NCBI RefSeq assembly: GCF_019710635.1
Contig: NZ_JAIFZS010000013.1
Coordinates: 1 to 64,000 of the forward strand
Source of the DNA: Mycolicibacterium xanthum
GTDB lineage: Bacteria; Actinomycetota; Actinomycetes; Mycobacteriales; Mycobacteriaceae
Reading direction: 5' to 3'
Length of the DNA stretch: 64,000 bases
Part shown: piece after piece, positions 30,801-36,327 of the stretch
Layout: every line of letters begins with the position of its first letter
Position numbering within the stretch: position 1 is the stretch's first letter
The notes under the pieces: generated by a model
What the model saw: only the letters and a program-made list of their open reading frames with translations
Databases searched by the model: none
Told to the model about the DNA's origin: nothing
Program-made: the position numbers and the translations under genes

Positions 30801-33674
30801 GCCGTCACCGAACTCGACGCCCGGTACATGGCAGGTGAACCCGCCGCCCTCGCGAACATGTGGTCACTCGTCACCCAGACGTATGCCGCGTTCAACCGGC
30901 ACGAGATGCCCAAGACCAGGCCGGACTGGGTGAACATCGACCACCGGCTCGGGGTCGGGTTTGCTCCGGGCGCTATGAATTCCTACGTCAGCGCCTTTTG
31001 GGAGCAGGTGCCGGACATCAGCACCCGGATCGAGGCGGTGCACCGGCTGAGCAACCTGGGAGCGGTGTTCACCCACACCGAGAGGGGCACCTCGCAGGAG
31101 GGATTCGACGCCGAGTGGAGTGAAATCGCCTTGCTCACGTTCGATGGCGACGCAATCAACCGCTGCGAGCTGTTCGATGAGACCGATCGTAAGGCCGCTG
31201 TCGCGAGATTCGACGAACTCGATGCCCGATGGCCCGGGCTCGAGAATATCGCGATCCGGGTCCGGGATCGTGTCGTGGCGGCATCGAACCTTCGCGATCT
31301 CGAAGCGGTAGTTGCATTGCATCACAACGATGCTCGATTCGACGATCGGCGCAAGAGTCTGCGGAATGTGGGTCACATTGACCGCAATTTCCTTCACGCG
31401 GTGTTGTTCGATGCACCCGCGAGTTGGCGGTTGGCGGCAGAACCCGTCGCGATCAGGGGAACTCGCCTTGCATTGACCCGCGACAGGTTCCGTGACACCG
31501 ATTCCGCTGGAGAGCGGATCACGGTCGAGTTCTTGATGATCACCGAGGTCTCCGGTGAGCTCGTCTCCTACGTAGGGGTTTTCGACCCAGATGACATCAA
31601 CGGTGCGATCGATGAGCTCACCGCCCGCTGGATCGCGTCCGGAGAAGTCGCGCATCCCGAGATCATCGAGGCGATGCGCCCGTTCGCTGAAGCTGCCAAC
31701 CGTCATGACTGGGACGCGCTGGCTGCGAGGCATGTCGGCGCGTCCTATGTCAACCACCGCCAGCTCGCCAGCGGAGCCGGCACAGCCGTCGAAGACATGT
31801 CGTCACTGAGGATGCTGGCGTCGCTCGTCCCCGACCTCAGATTCGAGGTCGCTGAGATCCTCGCGTGCTCGGCAACCGGCGTCCTGAGCTATGTCGTTGT
31901 GAAGGGCACGTCGACCGACGATGTCGCGGTCGAGCTACCTTGGATCACCATCATGGTTTTCGATGGCGATCGCGCCATCCGCGCCGAGACGTTCGATGCC
32001 GACCAACGGGACCTCGCGCTGGCCCGATTCGACGAACTCAGTCGGTCAGTTCCCGGGCTGGAGAACACGGCAAGCCGAGTGTTCGAACGGATCTGGGCGC
32101 ACTGCACCGCCCGCGAATGGGGCGCAGTCTCTCGACTGCTGGCAGATGACCACCACAGCGACGACCGTCGCCGGGGTGTAGGAGCAGGGCTTCGTCATGG
32201 GCGCGAGGCCGAATTGGCAGACCTGCAACACATCGCCGAGTTCGGGGATTTGGAGATGACCGCGCGGGTCCTCGCGATCCGCGGCGAGCACTTGGCCTTG
32301 TGTCACCACCACGTCTCTCGGCATGACCAGTTGCTGGGTCCGCTCGATTGGGATCTGCTCAGCATCGTTGAGATCAACGGCGAGGAACTGCTCAAGGCCG
32401 CCATCACGTTCGACGTCGACGACGTCGACGCCGCCTTCGCCGAACTCGAGTCCCGGTACCTCGCTGGCGAGGCGGCGGTGCACGCGCACGCGTGGTCGGT
32501 GATCACGAACGGAACCGCCGCGTTCAACCGGCGCGAAGTGCCTCCGACGACACCGGACTGGGTCAGCATCGACCACCGGCATGTGGCAGCTTTTGCTCCA
32601 GGCGACTTCTTCACATTCGTTCGTGCCACGTCTGACGTCGTGCCGTACATGCACCGCTCCGTTGAGGCCGTGCACCGACTGACCGATTTCGGCGCGGTCG
32701 TCAGCGGGGTTGCGAACGGGACCTCTCATATGGGCTTCAATGCCGAGTGGCGAACTGTCGTATTGGTGATGATCGACGGTGATTTGATCAGTCGCTATGA
32801 GCTGTTCGACGAGACCGACCTCGACGCCGCCCTTGCGAATTTCGACGAGCTCAGTCGGCAAGCACCCCAGCTGAAGAACGCGGCGAGTCGGGCATGGTCA
32901 GGCCTCATTGCTGCGCTGAACCGGCGTGATAACGAAAGGTTCCTCGCTGGGATCTCTCCCGACGGCAGATTGGACGACCGGCGAAAGGGACTGACTGTCG
33001 TTATGGACGGCGCCGAGCGGCAAAAGGCTTTTCGCGAGATCTTCAAGGCACCGACGAGTTGGCAATTGGATGTGGAGGGCTTAGCCGCCAGAGGTTCTCG
33101 GCTGGCGCTGACGCACGTGACGACCCGAGATACCAGCGATGTCGACCGGCCGATCACGGTCGAAGTTCTGACCGTCGTCGAGGTGGGCGATGGCGAACTT
33201 GTGCGAGACACCGTGACCTTCGACATCGACGACGTCGACGCCGCCTACGAGGAACTCGACGCCCGGTACCTCGCCGGCGAGGCGGCGCCCTATGCGAACA
33301 CCTGGGCGGTCTTGGTCCAGAACCTGCGCGCGGTCAACCGGCACGAACTCCCGGCGTGGACGCCGGACGCGGTCAGCATCGACCACCGCATAGTGGCACC
33401 GATCTCGCCTGGCGATCTGCCCGCCTTCCTCAATGCGACTTGGGAGACGACGCCGGATGTGAAGTTCTCGATCGACGCCGTGCATCGGCTCAGCGAGCGC
33501 GGGGCGGTCCTCACCATCGCAGCCGTTGGCGCGTCATCAGAGGGCTTCCAGGGTGAGTGGCGGGGAGTTCACATCTCGATGATCGATGGCGATCGGGTCT
33601 GCCACAGCGAACACTTCGACGAGGCCGACCTCGACGCCGCGCTGGCCCGCTTCGACGAACTCAATTCCGCCTAG
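18891..33674 (+). CDS. Giant BTAD regulator-cyclase-ATPase with 27 NTF2/SnoaL-like domains
   Basis: One uninterrupted frame of 4927 residues. In order: an OmpR-type winged helix and BTAD helical domain (1-250); a class III cyclase (259-430) with metal ligands Asp268 and Glu311 (normally Asp), substrate residues Lys307 and Asp364, and Asn371/Arg375 for catalysis, so it looks active; an AAA/NACHT-like ATPase with Walker A GEPGVGKT (486-493) and Walker B Asp602-Asp603; a TPR-like helical region (about 840-1270); then 27 NTF2-like domains (1277-4927). The head resembles cytosolic SARP/LuxR-cyclase regulators; the tail is extraordinary in length. NTF2/SnoaL is the fold class of ketosteroid isomerase, so small-molecule sensing is a hypothesis. 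It sits between cyp142 and echA19 but has no KstR site. Confidence 0.9.
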   Translation: MSTLSSVELGVLGPLQVRQFGLPVAIPGAKPRAILTMLGLYGGAVVPGDTLVELLWGTDPPRTAAKALQTHISALRRALGDGFVLTQGTGWTLNTADIDAIGYTTAAAQGRAAMDAGDAGEAVARFDDALKLWRGAPELPDGRRGGTERTRWVEGHAALVEDRADALLATGRAAELIGELEAAIADAPLRERRWGQLMLALYRAGRQGEALAAFQRVRALLADELGVDPGPDLRRLESKIVVQDASLELPVLEHVSSVMRAVTFLLTDIEGSTAAWEYDAEAMGAALARHDEIVEQVVTFGGGRLIKTRGEGDATFSVFDRPSGAAAAAVELQQAIGREPWALVEPMRIRIALHTGEVEFRDGDYFGRAVNRAARLRSLAVGGQTLCSGATAELVIDSLADNVVLADLGMRQLKNLARLEHVFELRLERADDFPVVAADTALDRPGLPAVLTGPGPFVGRGSELEGLLAAWQTALTAGAHAVLIAGEPGVGKTRLAGEWCRQAYGLGAVVVYGRCDEDLGAPYQPFAEALRTLVPCLGADRLRGLRGVESLLPLVPALTDVLPDLAAAPRAAPDAERYALFDAVVALLGIASASAPIVLVLDDLHWAAKPTLLLLRHLLRFGEQARVQIVGTYRSTDLDRAHPLAAMLADLHRDGSATRLALGGLDVDDVNAYVAEVGYDDEELGRALASVTGGNPFFLIEALRHVDESDGRWDANSLPQGIREAVSRRLSRLGDEANAALAAAAVVGSRFGIELVERVVERDLVDAFDEAGKAGIVIEEPGGRYRFNHALVRQSLLAELPSVRRMRLHQKIAAALEAEPGTDDELLAELAYHYFECAWAGNAGKAVEYCRRAADQAMARLGYEGAADLYDKALHALEELDEELPDRDDQQAELLVARCEALLAAGDVASATGAVAQLRSAAGDSARIAAWGACFDGQLSMLTDPERLDEIEVALEAAAATLAALEDAAGEAKAHTVRAGCLARLGRVGDCEAALDQALTAARRAREHRRVNAVLAGAPPAALWGPNPVPRAGGRCLDVVRLLRITTGSPVVEATSTRCQGVLDALRGRAAAGRQLIDSARRTLSELGMRHAVLEVEQFAGIVELVADDATAAERHLRKAYNGFRRMRLDADTAETAALLARACLALDRDAEADELCTESERLAGHAFKAAIAWRTVRAQLLARAGEHGEARRVAEEAVAIAERTDALVDHGDACLALAVVLGAAGDAAGARVAAERALGLYEMKGAAALAEKARRLLGEQPVPAVPAPTEAATTRTENACFQAGRRIVDAVERQAWGEVKQLLAPEVHFESRRLIVGVAPRKRSFDQWRHEMSRYIDLGMIRYPQTLVAARGERLVLVRLSTRTNDASLGAPQDEFLQLAGIDDEGRMFLQMWFDIDDLDAAIAEMDSLQARFETEKRRPRLENSATRADSQAYALFAGGHLDEIGALYADNLHFEDRRRGLRRESNDRETALENVRTIADIGVVVTHTPLALRGDRLSVSHVRFEERDRQVGAFFAESLEINEVDTDGLMVARVVFDLDDLDAAIAELDDRYLAGEAAPYAHAWSVVVGAYAAFNRREIAATSPGWVNIDHRRGAAFAPGHMAEYLSAAWADSPDTRIFVDAVHRLSEFGAVVTHAAKGISQAGFEAEWRDVNLLTVEGDLVTRSELFDADDLDRALARFDELSCPAVGISNAASVVYERLWRNFAAGDWDTVADLFAEGVTDEDRRRTVHAGMKRGRDVQLADLRRLAGIGATVSATVLATRGQRLVLDRLRTSSGDLVRGEILNIIETDSEGRIVAGVIFDNDDLDAAVAELDVRYLAGEAAPYADAWSVITDAYAGMTRGEVPKTTADLVNVDHRHVAPMAPDEGIAYLHASWDLAPQFNLYIESVHRLSDLGAVFTRSSRGTSREGFDAEWRAIDVVTVDADAISRGEIFDESDLAAALERFDELNRPAPRLENAASRLVKRYWSYYPARDWDTMAEILAHDFNAEDRRRVVNAGMQRGRDAEIANLQVMTGLGTKNALFTVIATRGERVALTKCRMVGRDQGPGAFHSEAFDVVEINTDDTIAGHVLFDLDDLDAALAELDVRYLAGEAAPCADTYSVIAQVFYAVNRLELPAAAPGFVDIDHRSVTGVESGGLQAYLRAAFDDLTENCLYVESVHRLTEVGAVVTHVAKGVSREGLDVEWRLTDVLTIDGDLPNRCELFDEADLGAALARFDEINRPTPILENAASRQYRRFNACDMSGDWEGLAKTMADDFIADDRRRLVGTGHQPGRNAAVEHMRFIAGLGVRNASSTVIAIRGDSLALMRSRFWGRDEPDAFAVEVLHMVEINAAQQITMFAAFDLDDLDAAYAELDARYVLGEAAGYAGTWSVIAGAFTAFNRHELPATTPDWINIDHRPVIAVPEGGLYASVDDLWDLTPDVRMRIEAVHRLTDLGAVVTYAASGTSGNGFDVEWREVSLSTITGGLVDRCEVFRLDDLDAALATFDELSEPVRRLENAASRTYERWLATYGARDWDAMSDVMGEGIVHDDHRRVVNGGTQRGREAVIANMRAIADVGVTNIEPHVIATRGERLALARQRVSGDKRPDAFGSDVLIVIEVDADSRFVGGVAYDPDDLDAAFADLDSRFGASEAAAHAAVWSVVKRNIAAFNRHELPSFTPGMVNVDHRRVIASAPGDLAAYVHATWKQTPDLKLYIEAVHRLSDLGAVFTYVATGTTNQDFQAEWRGISFSTIDGDLISRSERFDEDDLDTALARFDQLSRPAGSLENAASRSYQRCNAYLVARDWDAMAEMVAEDVCTDDRRRVVSGGIRRGRAAQIADMRAAADVGVTYVDAAVVATRGDRLALIRARVSGGPRDDAFGIEILTVYEVDADDRSVAAVLFDLEDFDAAIAELESRYLAGEAAPFASGWSLYVRSYAAINRRELPEGSQDWVNVDHRKSIVSATTDMAAYVRATFDEMPSLSIYVEAVHRLSDDGFVVTHVMKGLSREGFEAEWREVVVGVVNDDQTHHSELFDVEGLDAALARFDELSRPARRLGNAASRLYDRSNACLMARDWDTVAEMVADDIFIEDRRRVVNLGIERGRDAVLADMRAIADLGVNNVERSVIATRGSRLALARARLSGDGRFTEYEAEALNLVEIDPENRISAVVAFDLDDIDAAVAELDARYVAGEAAPHARTWSVVSGAVAGINRRELFPTTPDWANIDHRRLSSIGHGELVATFRAMWELVPDLVGSIDAVHRLTNVGAVIAATGYGTSQQGLCAEWSMIAIFMVDGDLISRHELFDESDLEAALTRFDELSRPAPRLENAASRLNERSNVCLMARDWDAIAEMLADDIVHEDRRRVVNMGIQRGRDAVLTDMRAIADLGVNNVERSVIATRGNRLALVHARVSRDGGFTEYELEVLNLVEIDADNRIAAAVSFDPDDIDAAFTELEMRYLKGEAADNARVWRVIARFYAAVNHGELPPTTKDWVNVDRRRGVAMSPGDLEPFLNATWKDSPQTSFYVEAVHRLSNRGAVVTRIAKGTTREGFSAEWRQVGISMVEGEAISHSEIFDEADLAAALARFDELDGIALLDNFATQVVREMAVAFNGCDLEGYLGAHTADSRCDDRRRGLRNKGPIDMVYGRALFERAGIFRAEVEVVAIRGRYLALSRLAFRDVDEVDRPVAIDALVIHDVNVDRLVTNEVIFDPDDMDAALAELDTRYMAGEGASFADTWSAISRMYAALNRRELPATTPGWVTVDHQRGRAFTFAPGETATNIQESWAQLPTGSIRVEAVHRLSAHGAVVTHSAHGTSQEGLDVEWRCINVLMVDDGLIERCELFGEADLDAALECFDELGRKRDLGNAATRVGEQLTAAFAARNWEAMAGLLADGLYNEDRRRVVNGGIRQGRDSLLEDMRAAADVGVSRFEWTSIATRGERLILVRAKTRYDERPGAFHVDNLAVAELDADGRIAAQVIFEPDDMDAAVTELDARYMAGEPAALANMWSLVTQTYAAFNRHEMPKTRPDWVNIDHRLGVGFAPGAMNSYVSAFWEQVPDISTRIEAVHRLSNLGAVFTHTERGTSQEGFDAEWSEIALLTFDGDAINRCELFDETDRKAAVARFDELDARWPGLENIAIRVRDRVVAASNLRDLEAVVALHHNDARFDDRRKSLRNVGHIDRNFLHAVLFDAPASWRLAAEPVAIRGTRLALTRDRFRDTDSAGERITVEFLMITEVSGELVSYVGVFDPDDINGAIDELTARWIASGEVAHPEIIEAMRPFAEAANRHDWDALAARHVGASYVNHRQLASGAGTAVEDMSSLRMLASLVPDLRFEVAEILACSATGVLSYVVVKGTSTDDVAVELPWITIMVFDGDRAIRAETFDADQRDLALARFDELSRSVPGLENTASRVFERIWAHCTAREWGAVSRLLADDHHSDDRRRGVGAGLRHGREAELADLQHIAEFGDLEMTARVLAIRGEHLALCHHHVSRHDQLLGPLDWDLLSIVEINGEELLKAAITFDVDDVDAAFAELESRYLAGEAAVHAHAWSVITNGTAAFNRREVPPTTPDWVSIDHRHVAAFAPGDFFTFVRATSDVVPYMHRSVEAVHRLTDFGAVVSGVANGTSHMGFNAEWRTVVLVMIDGDLISRYELFDETDLDAALANFDELSRQAPQLKNAASRAWSGLIAALNRRDNERFLAGISPDGRLDDRRKGLTVVMDGAERQKAFREIFKAPTSWQLDVEGLAARGSRLALTHVTTRDTSDVDRPITVEVLTVVEVGDGELVRDTVTFDIDDVDAAYEELDARYLAGEAAPYANTWAVLVQNLRAVNRHELPAWTPDAVSIDHRIVAPISPGDLPAFLNATWETTPDVKFSIDAVHRLSERGAVLTIAAVGASSEGFQGEWRGVHISMIDGDRVCHSEHFDEADLDAALARFDELNSA
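18896..18901 (+). promoter_or_regulatory. Possible leaderless -10 that would set the giant gene start at 18909
   Basis: TACGCT is followed by seven bases and a GTG at 18909, which would give a protein beginning MELGVLGPLQV, the usual start of BTAD regulators. The alternative GTG at 18891 adds six residues and has no good ribosome-binding site. Confidence 0.4.
22719..33671 (+). repeat. Thirteen and a half tandem ~807-bp units coding for paired NTF2-like domains
   Basis: Units begin at a LENAASR-like motif at 23157, 23964, 24762, 25575, 26385, 27195, 28005, 28815, 29622, 30429, 31239, 32058 and 32871; a lone first half-unit begins at 22719. Each unit encodes domain A (about 155 residues, with a DRRR motif and FDLDDLDAAIAELD) and domain B (about 115 residues, with IDHRR, EAVHRLS and FDELSRP). 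Units 10, 12 and 14 carry a divergent A type. Units 28005 and 28815 are the most alike, which suggests the latest duplication. Lengths are multiples of three, so the frame is kept. Confidence 0.9.
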
Positions 33675-33682
33675 CAGCCCCG

Positions 33683-33747
33683 TCGCCGAACTCGCATTCC
33701 GGCAGGCCCCTTCTCACACTTTTTCTGCCGGAATGCCAGTTCGGCGG
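33683..33747. repeat. Palindromic element copy 2
   Basis: A 65-bp near copy (60 of 65 positions) of the element at 18101-18165, in the same orientation, with 23-nt arms and a T-run loop but without the extra right arm. It lies between the convergent giant gene and echA19, where it could act as a two-way terminator. The pair brackets the HD and giant genes as direct repeats. Confidence 0.75.
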
Positions 33748-33751
33748 AAGG

Positions 33752-34552
33752 CTACTTCATCTGGAAGTGGGGGGCGCGCTTCTCCTTGAACGCCCGCGGG
33801 CCTTCCTTGGCGTCCTCGGACAGGAACACCGGGATGCCGTTGGCGGTGTCGGGCTTGAACGCCTCCTCCTCGTGCATGCCCTCGGTCTCCCGGATGGTCT
33901 TGAGGATGGCCTGCACGGCCAGCGGCCCGTTGTTGTTGATCACCTCGGCGATCTCCAGCGCCTTGTCCAGCGCGCTGCCGTCGGGCACCACGTGGCCGAT
34001 CAGCCCGTACGACAGCGCCTCGGCGGCGGTGATGTGGCGTCCGGTCAGCAACAGGTCACACGCGATGGTGTACGGGATCTGGCGCACCAGTCGCACCGCC
34101 GACCCCCCCATCGGGTACAGGCTCCACTTCGCCTCGGAGATGCCGAACTTCGCGCTCTCCCCGGCGACCCGGATGTCGGTGCCCTGCAGGATCTCGGTGC
34201 CGCCCGCGATGGCCGGGCCCTCGACGGCGGCGATCAGCGGCTTCTTGAGCCGCCGTCCCTTCAGCAGGGCCTCGATCTTCGACGGGTCGTAGCTGCCGTC
34301 CTTGAACGAGTCGCCCGGCGGCTTGGCCGTGGCGGCCTTGAGGTCCATGCCCGCGCAGAAGTACCCGCCCGCGCCGGTCAGGATGCAGGTGCGGATCTCC
34401 GGATCCTCGTCGACCCGGTTCCAGGAGTCGACCATGATCGAGAGCATCTCGGTGGACAGCGCGTTGCGGGCCTCGGGCCGGTTCATCGTGACGATCAGCG
34501 TGTGTCCGCGCTGCTCAACCAGGCAGTCGGGCTGCTTGTCGGTGTCGCTCAC
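33752..34552 (-). CDS. echA19: Enoyl-CoA hydratase EchA19
   Basis: A 266-residue crotonase-fold protein whose sequence and position match M. tuberculosis EchA19 (Rv3516), which hydrates steroid enoyl-CoA in cholesterol side-chain beta-oxidation. The oxyanion-hole segments are [10 protein letters not shown] and [11 protein letters not shown], and a catalytic Glu is likely in the latter and in [10 protein letters not shown]. The GTG start at 34552 has GGAAGG upstream. A TACATT -10 on the minus strand (complement of 34595-34600) overlaps KstR operator 5, which it shares with fadD19. Confidence 0.92.
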   Translation of the reverse strand: MSDTDKQPDCLVEQRGHTLIVTMNRPEARNALSTEMLSIMVDSWNRVDEDPEIRTCILTGAGGYFCAGMDLKAATAKPPGDSFKDGSYDPSKIEALLKGRRLKKPLIAAVEGPAIAGGTEILQGTDIRVAGESAKFGISEAKWSLYPMGGSAVRLVRQIPYTIACDLLLTGRHITAAEALSYGLIGHVVPDGSALDKALEIAEVINNNGPLAVQAILKTIRETEGMHEEEAFKPDTANGIPVFLSEDAKEGPRAFKEKRAPHFQMK

Positions 34553-34596
34553 AGGTGTCCGCCTTCCAGCGTCATTGCCACAGACTTGTCACGAAA

Positions 34597-34610
34597 TGTA
34601 ACACGTTCTA
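34597..34610. promoter_or_regulatory. KstR-type operator 5
   Basis: TGTAACACGTTCTA fits TnnAACnnGTTnnA. It lies between divergent echA19 and fadD19 and overlaps the -10 hexamers of both (TACATT on minus, TAATTT at 34609-34614 on plus). Confidence 0.85.
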
Positions 34611-34614
34611 ATTT
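34609..34614 (+). promoter_or_regulatory. -10 element of the fadD19 leaderless promoter
   Basis: TAATTT, six bases, then the GTG at 34621: the same leaderless geometry as at the other promoters noted here. It abuts KstR operator 5. Confidence 0.6.
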
Positions 34615-34620
34615 AGAGCC

Positions 34621-36273
34621 GTGGCCCTCAACATCGCCGATCTCGCCGAGCACGCCATCGACGCCGTGCCTGACCGCGTCGCCCTCATCGGCGACGACGA
34701 ACAGCTCACCTATGCCCAGCTGGAGGAGAAGGCGAACCGCTTCGCCCACTACCTGCAGGCGCAGGGCGTCAAGAAGGACGACAAGGTGGGCCTGTACTGC
34801 CGCAACCGCATCGAGATCGTCATCGCGATGCTCGGCATCGTCAAGGCCGGCGCGATCCTGGTCAACGTCAACTTCCGCTACGTCGAGGGCGAGTTGAGGT
34901 ACCTGTTCGACAACTCCGACATGGTCGCCCTGGTGCACGAGCGCCGCTACGCCGAGCGGGTCGCCAACGTGCTGCCCGAGACGCCGAAGGTCAAGACCGT
35001 CCTGGTGGTGGAGGACGGCACCGATGAGGACTACCAACGCTACGGCGGTGTCGAGTTCTATGCCGCGATCGCCGGGTACTCCCCGGAGCGCGACTTCGGG
35101 CCGCGCAGTGAGGACGACATCTACCTGCTCTACACCGGCGGTACGACTGGCTTCCCGAAGGGCGTCATGTGGCGTCACGAGGACATCTACCGGGTGCTGT
35201 TCGGCGGCATCGACTTCGCCACCGGTGAACCCCTCGCCGACGAGTACGACCTGTCCAAGCAGGCCGTGGCCAACCCGCCGATGGTGCGTTATCCGATCCC
35301 GCCGATGATCCACGGCGCCACCCAGTCGGCGACCTGGATGGCGCTGTTCGCAGGCCAAACCATCCTGCTCATACCGGAATTCGACGCCGACGAGGTCTGG
35401 CGCATCATCCAGGACCGCAAGGTGAACCTGTTGTTCTTCACCGGCGACGCGATGGGTCGGCCGCTGCTGGACGCGCTGCTGGCGCACCAGGGCGAAGCCG
35501 ACCAGTACGACCTGAGCTCGCTGTTCCTGCTCGCCAGCACCGCTGCGCTGTTCTCCACCAGCATCAAGGAGAAGTTCCTCGAACTGCTGCCGAACCGGAT
35601 CATCACCGATTCGATCGGCTCCTCGGAGACCGGCTTCGGCGGCACCAGCATCGTGGCCAAGGGGCAGTCGAACACCGGCGGTCCGCGCGTCACGATCGAC
35701 AAGAACACCGTCGTGCTCGACGAGAACGGTGACGAGGTCGTACCCGGCTCGGGGGTGCGCGGCGTGATCGCCAAGCGGGGCCACATCCCGGTGGGCTACT
35801 ACAAGGACCCGAAGAAGACCGCCGAGACGTTCAAGACCTTCAACGGGGTGCGCTACGCGATCCCAGGTGACTTCGCCGTGGTGGAGGCCGACGGCAGCGT
35901 GACGATGCTCGGCCGCGGCTCGGTGTCGATCAACACCGGTGGCGAGAAGGTCTACCCCGAGGAGGTCGAGGCCGCGCTCAAGGGCCACCCGGACGTGTTC
36001 GACGCCCTCGTGGTCGGGGTGCCCGACGAGCGGTTCGGCCAGCACGTCGCCGCGGTGCTGCAGCCCCGCCCGGGCACCCGCCCCACACTGGCCGACCTCG
36101 ACGCGTTCGTGCGCAGCGAAATCGCCGGATACAAGGTGCCGCGCAGCCTGTGGCTGGTCGAAGACGTCAAGCGATCACCGGCGGGCAAGCCGGACTACCG
36201 CTGGGCCAAGGACGTCACCGAGGAGCGTCGCGCCGACGACGTCCACGGCAACCACGCGACGGTGACCTCCTAG
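34621..36273 (+). CDS. fadD19: Steroid acyl-CoA synthetase FadD19
   Basis: A 550-residue ANL-superfamily ligase that follows M. tuberculosis FadD19 (Rv3515c). It activates the C26 carboxylate of 3-oxo-cholestenoate with ATP and CoA, and in Rhodococcus it is essential for C24-branched sterols. The AMP-binding P-loop is YTGGTTGFPKGVMW, the adenylate motif GSSETG, and the hinge/lysine region near GRGSVSINTGGEKVYPEE with the C-terminal Lys in SPAGKPDYRW. The GTG start is fixed by the leaderless promoter. An NMO and ilvX follow on the same strand. Confidence 0.95.
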   Translation: MALNIADLAEHAIDAVPDRVALIGDDEQLTYAQLEEKANRFAHYLQAQGVKKDDKVGLYCRNRIEIVIAMLGIVKAGAILVNVNFRYVEGELRYLFDNSDMVALVHERRYAERVANVLPETPKVKTVLVVEDGTDEDYQRYGGVEFYAAIAGYSPERDFGPRSEDDIYLLYTGGTTGFPKGVMWRHEDIYRVLFGGIDFATGEPLADEYDLSKQAVANPPMVRYPIPPMIHGATQSATWMALFAGQTILLIPEFDADEVWRIIQDRKVNLLFFTGDAMGRPLLDALLAHQGEADQYDLSSLFLLASTAALFSTSIKEKFLELLPNRIITDSIGSSETGFGGTSIVAKGQSNTGGPRVTIDKNTVVLDENGDEVVPGSGVRGVIAKRGHIPVGYYKDPKKTAETFKTFNGVRYAIPGDFAVVEADGSVTMLGRGSVSINTGGEKVYPEEVEAALKGHPDVFDALVVGVPDERFGQHVAAVLQPRPGTRPTLADLDAFVRSEIAGYKVPRSLWLVEDVKRSPAGKPDYRWAKDVTEERRADDVHGNHATVTS

Positions 36274-36324
36274 GCAAGGAAACCGGGCAAGAAAACCGGG
36301 CGAGGAAAACCAGGCAAGGAAGAC
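36273..36324 (+). repeat. Four imperfect 12-14-bp tandem repeats before the NMO gene
   Basis: The copies ggcaaggaaacc, gggcaagaaaacc, gggcgaggaaaacc and aggcaaggaagac run head to tail from the fadD19 stop to the NMO start. Each contains a purine run like a ribosome-binding site (AAGGA or GAGGA); only the last is placed to serve the ATG at 36328. Confidence 0.7.
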
Positions 36325-36327
36325 GAC

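Noticed and set aside
22719..33671. The tandem units as a CRISPR-like or non-coding satellite array
   Set aside because: Unit lengths are multiples of three, the frame is open throughout, and variation leaves protein motifs intact, so this is a coding repeat.
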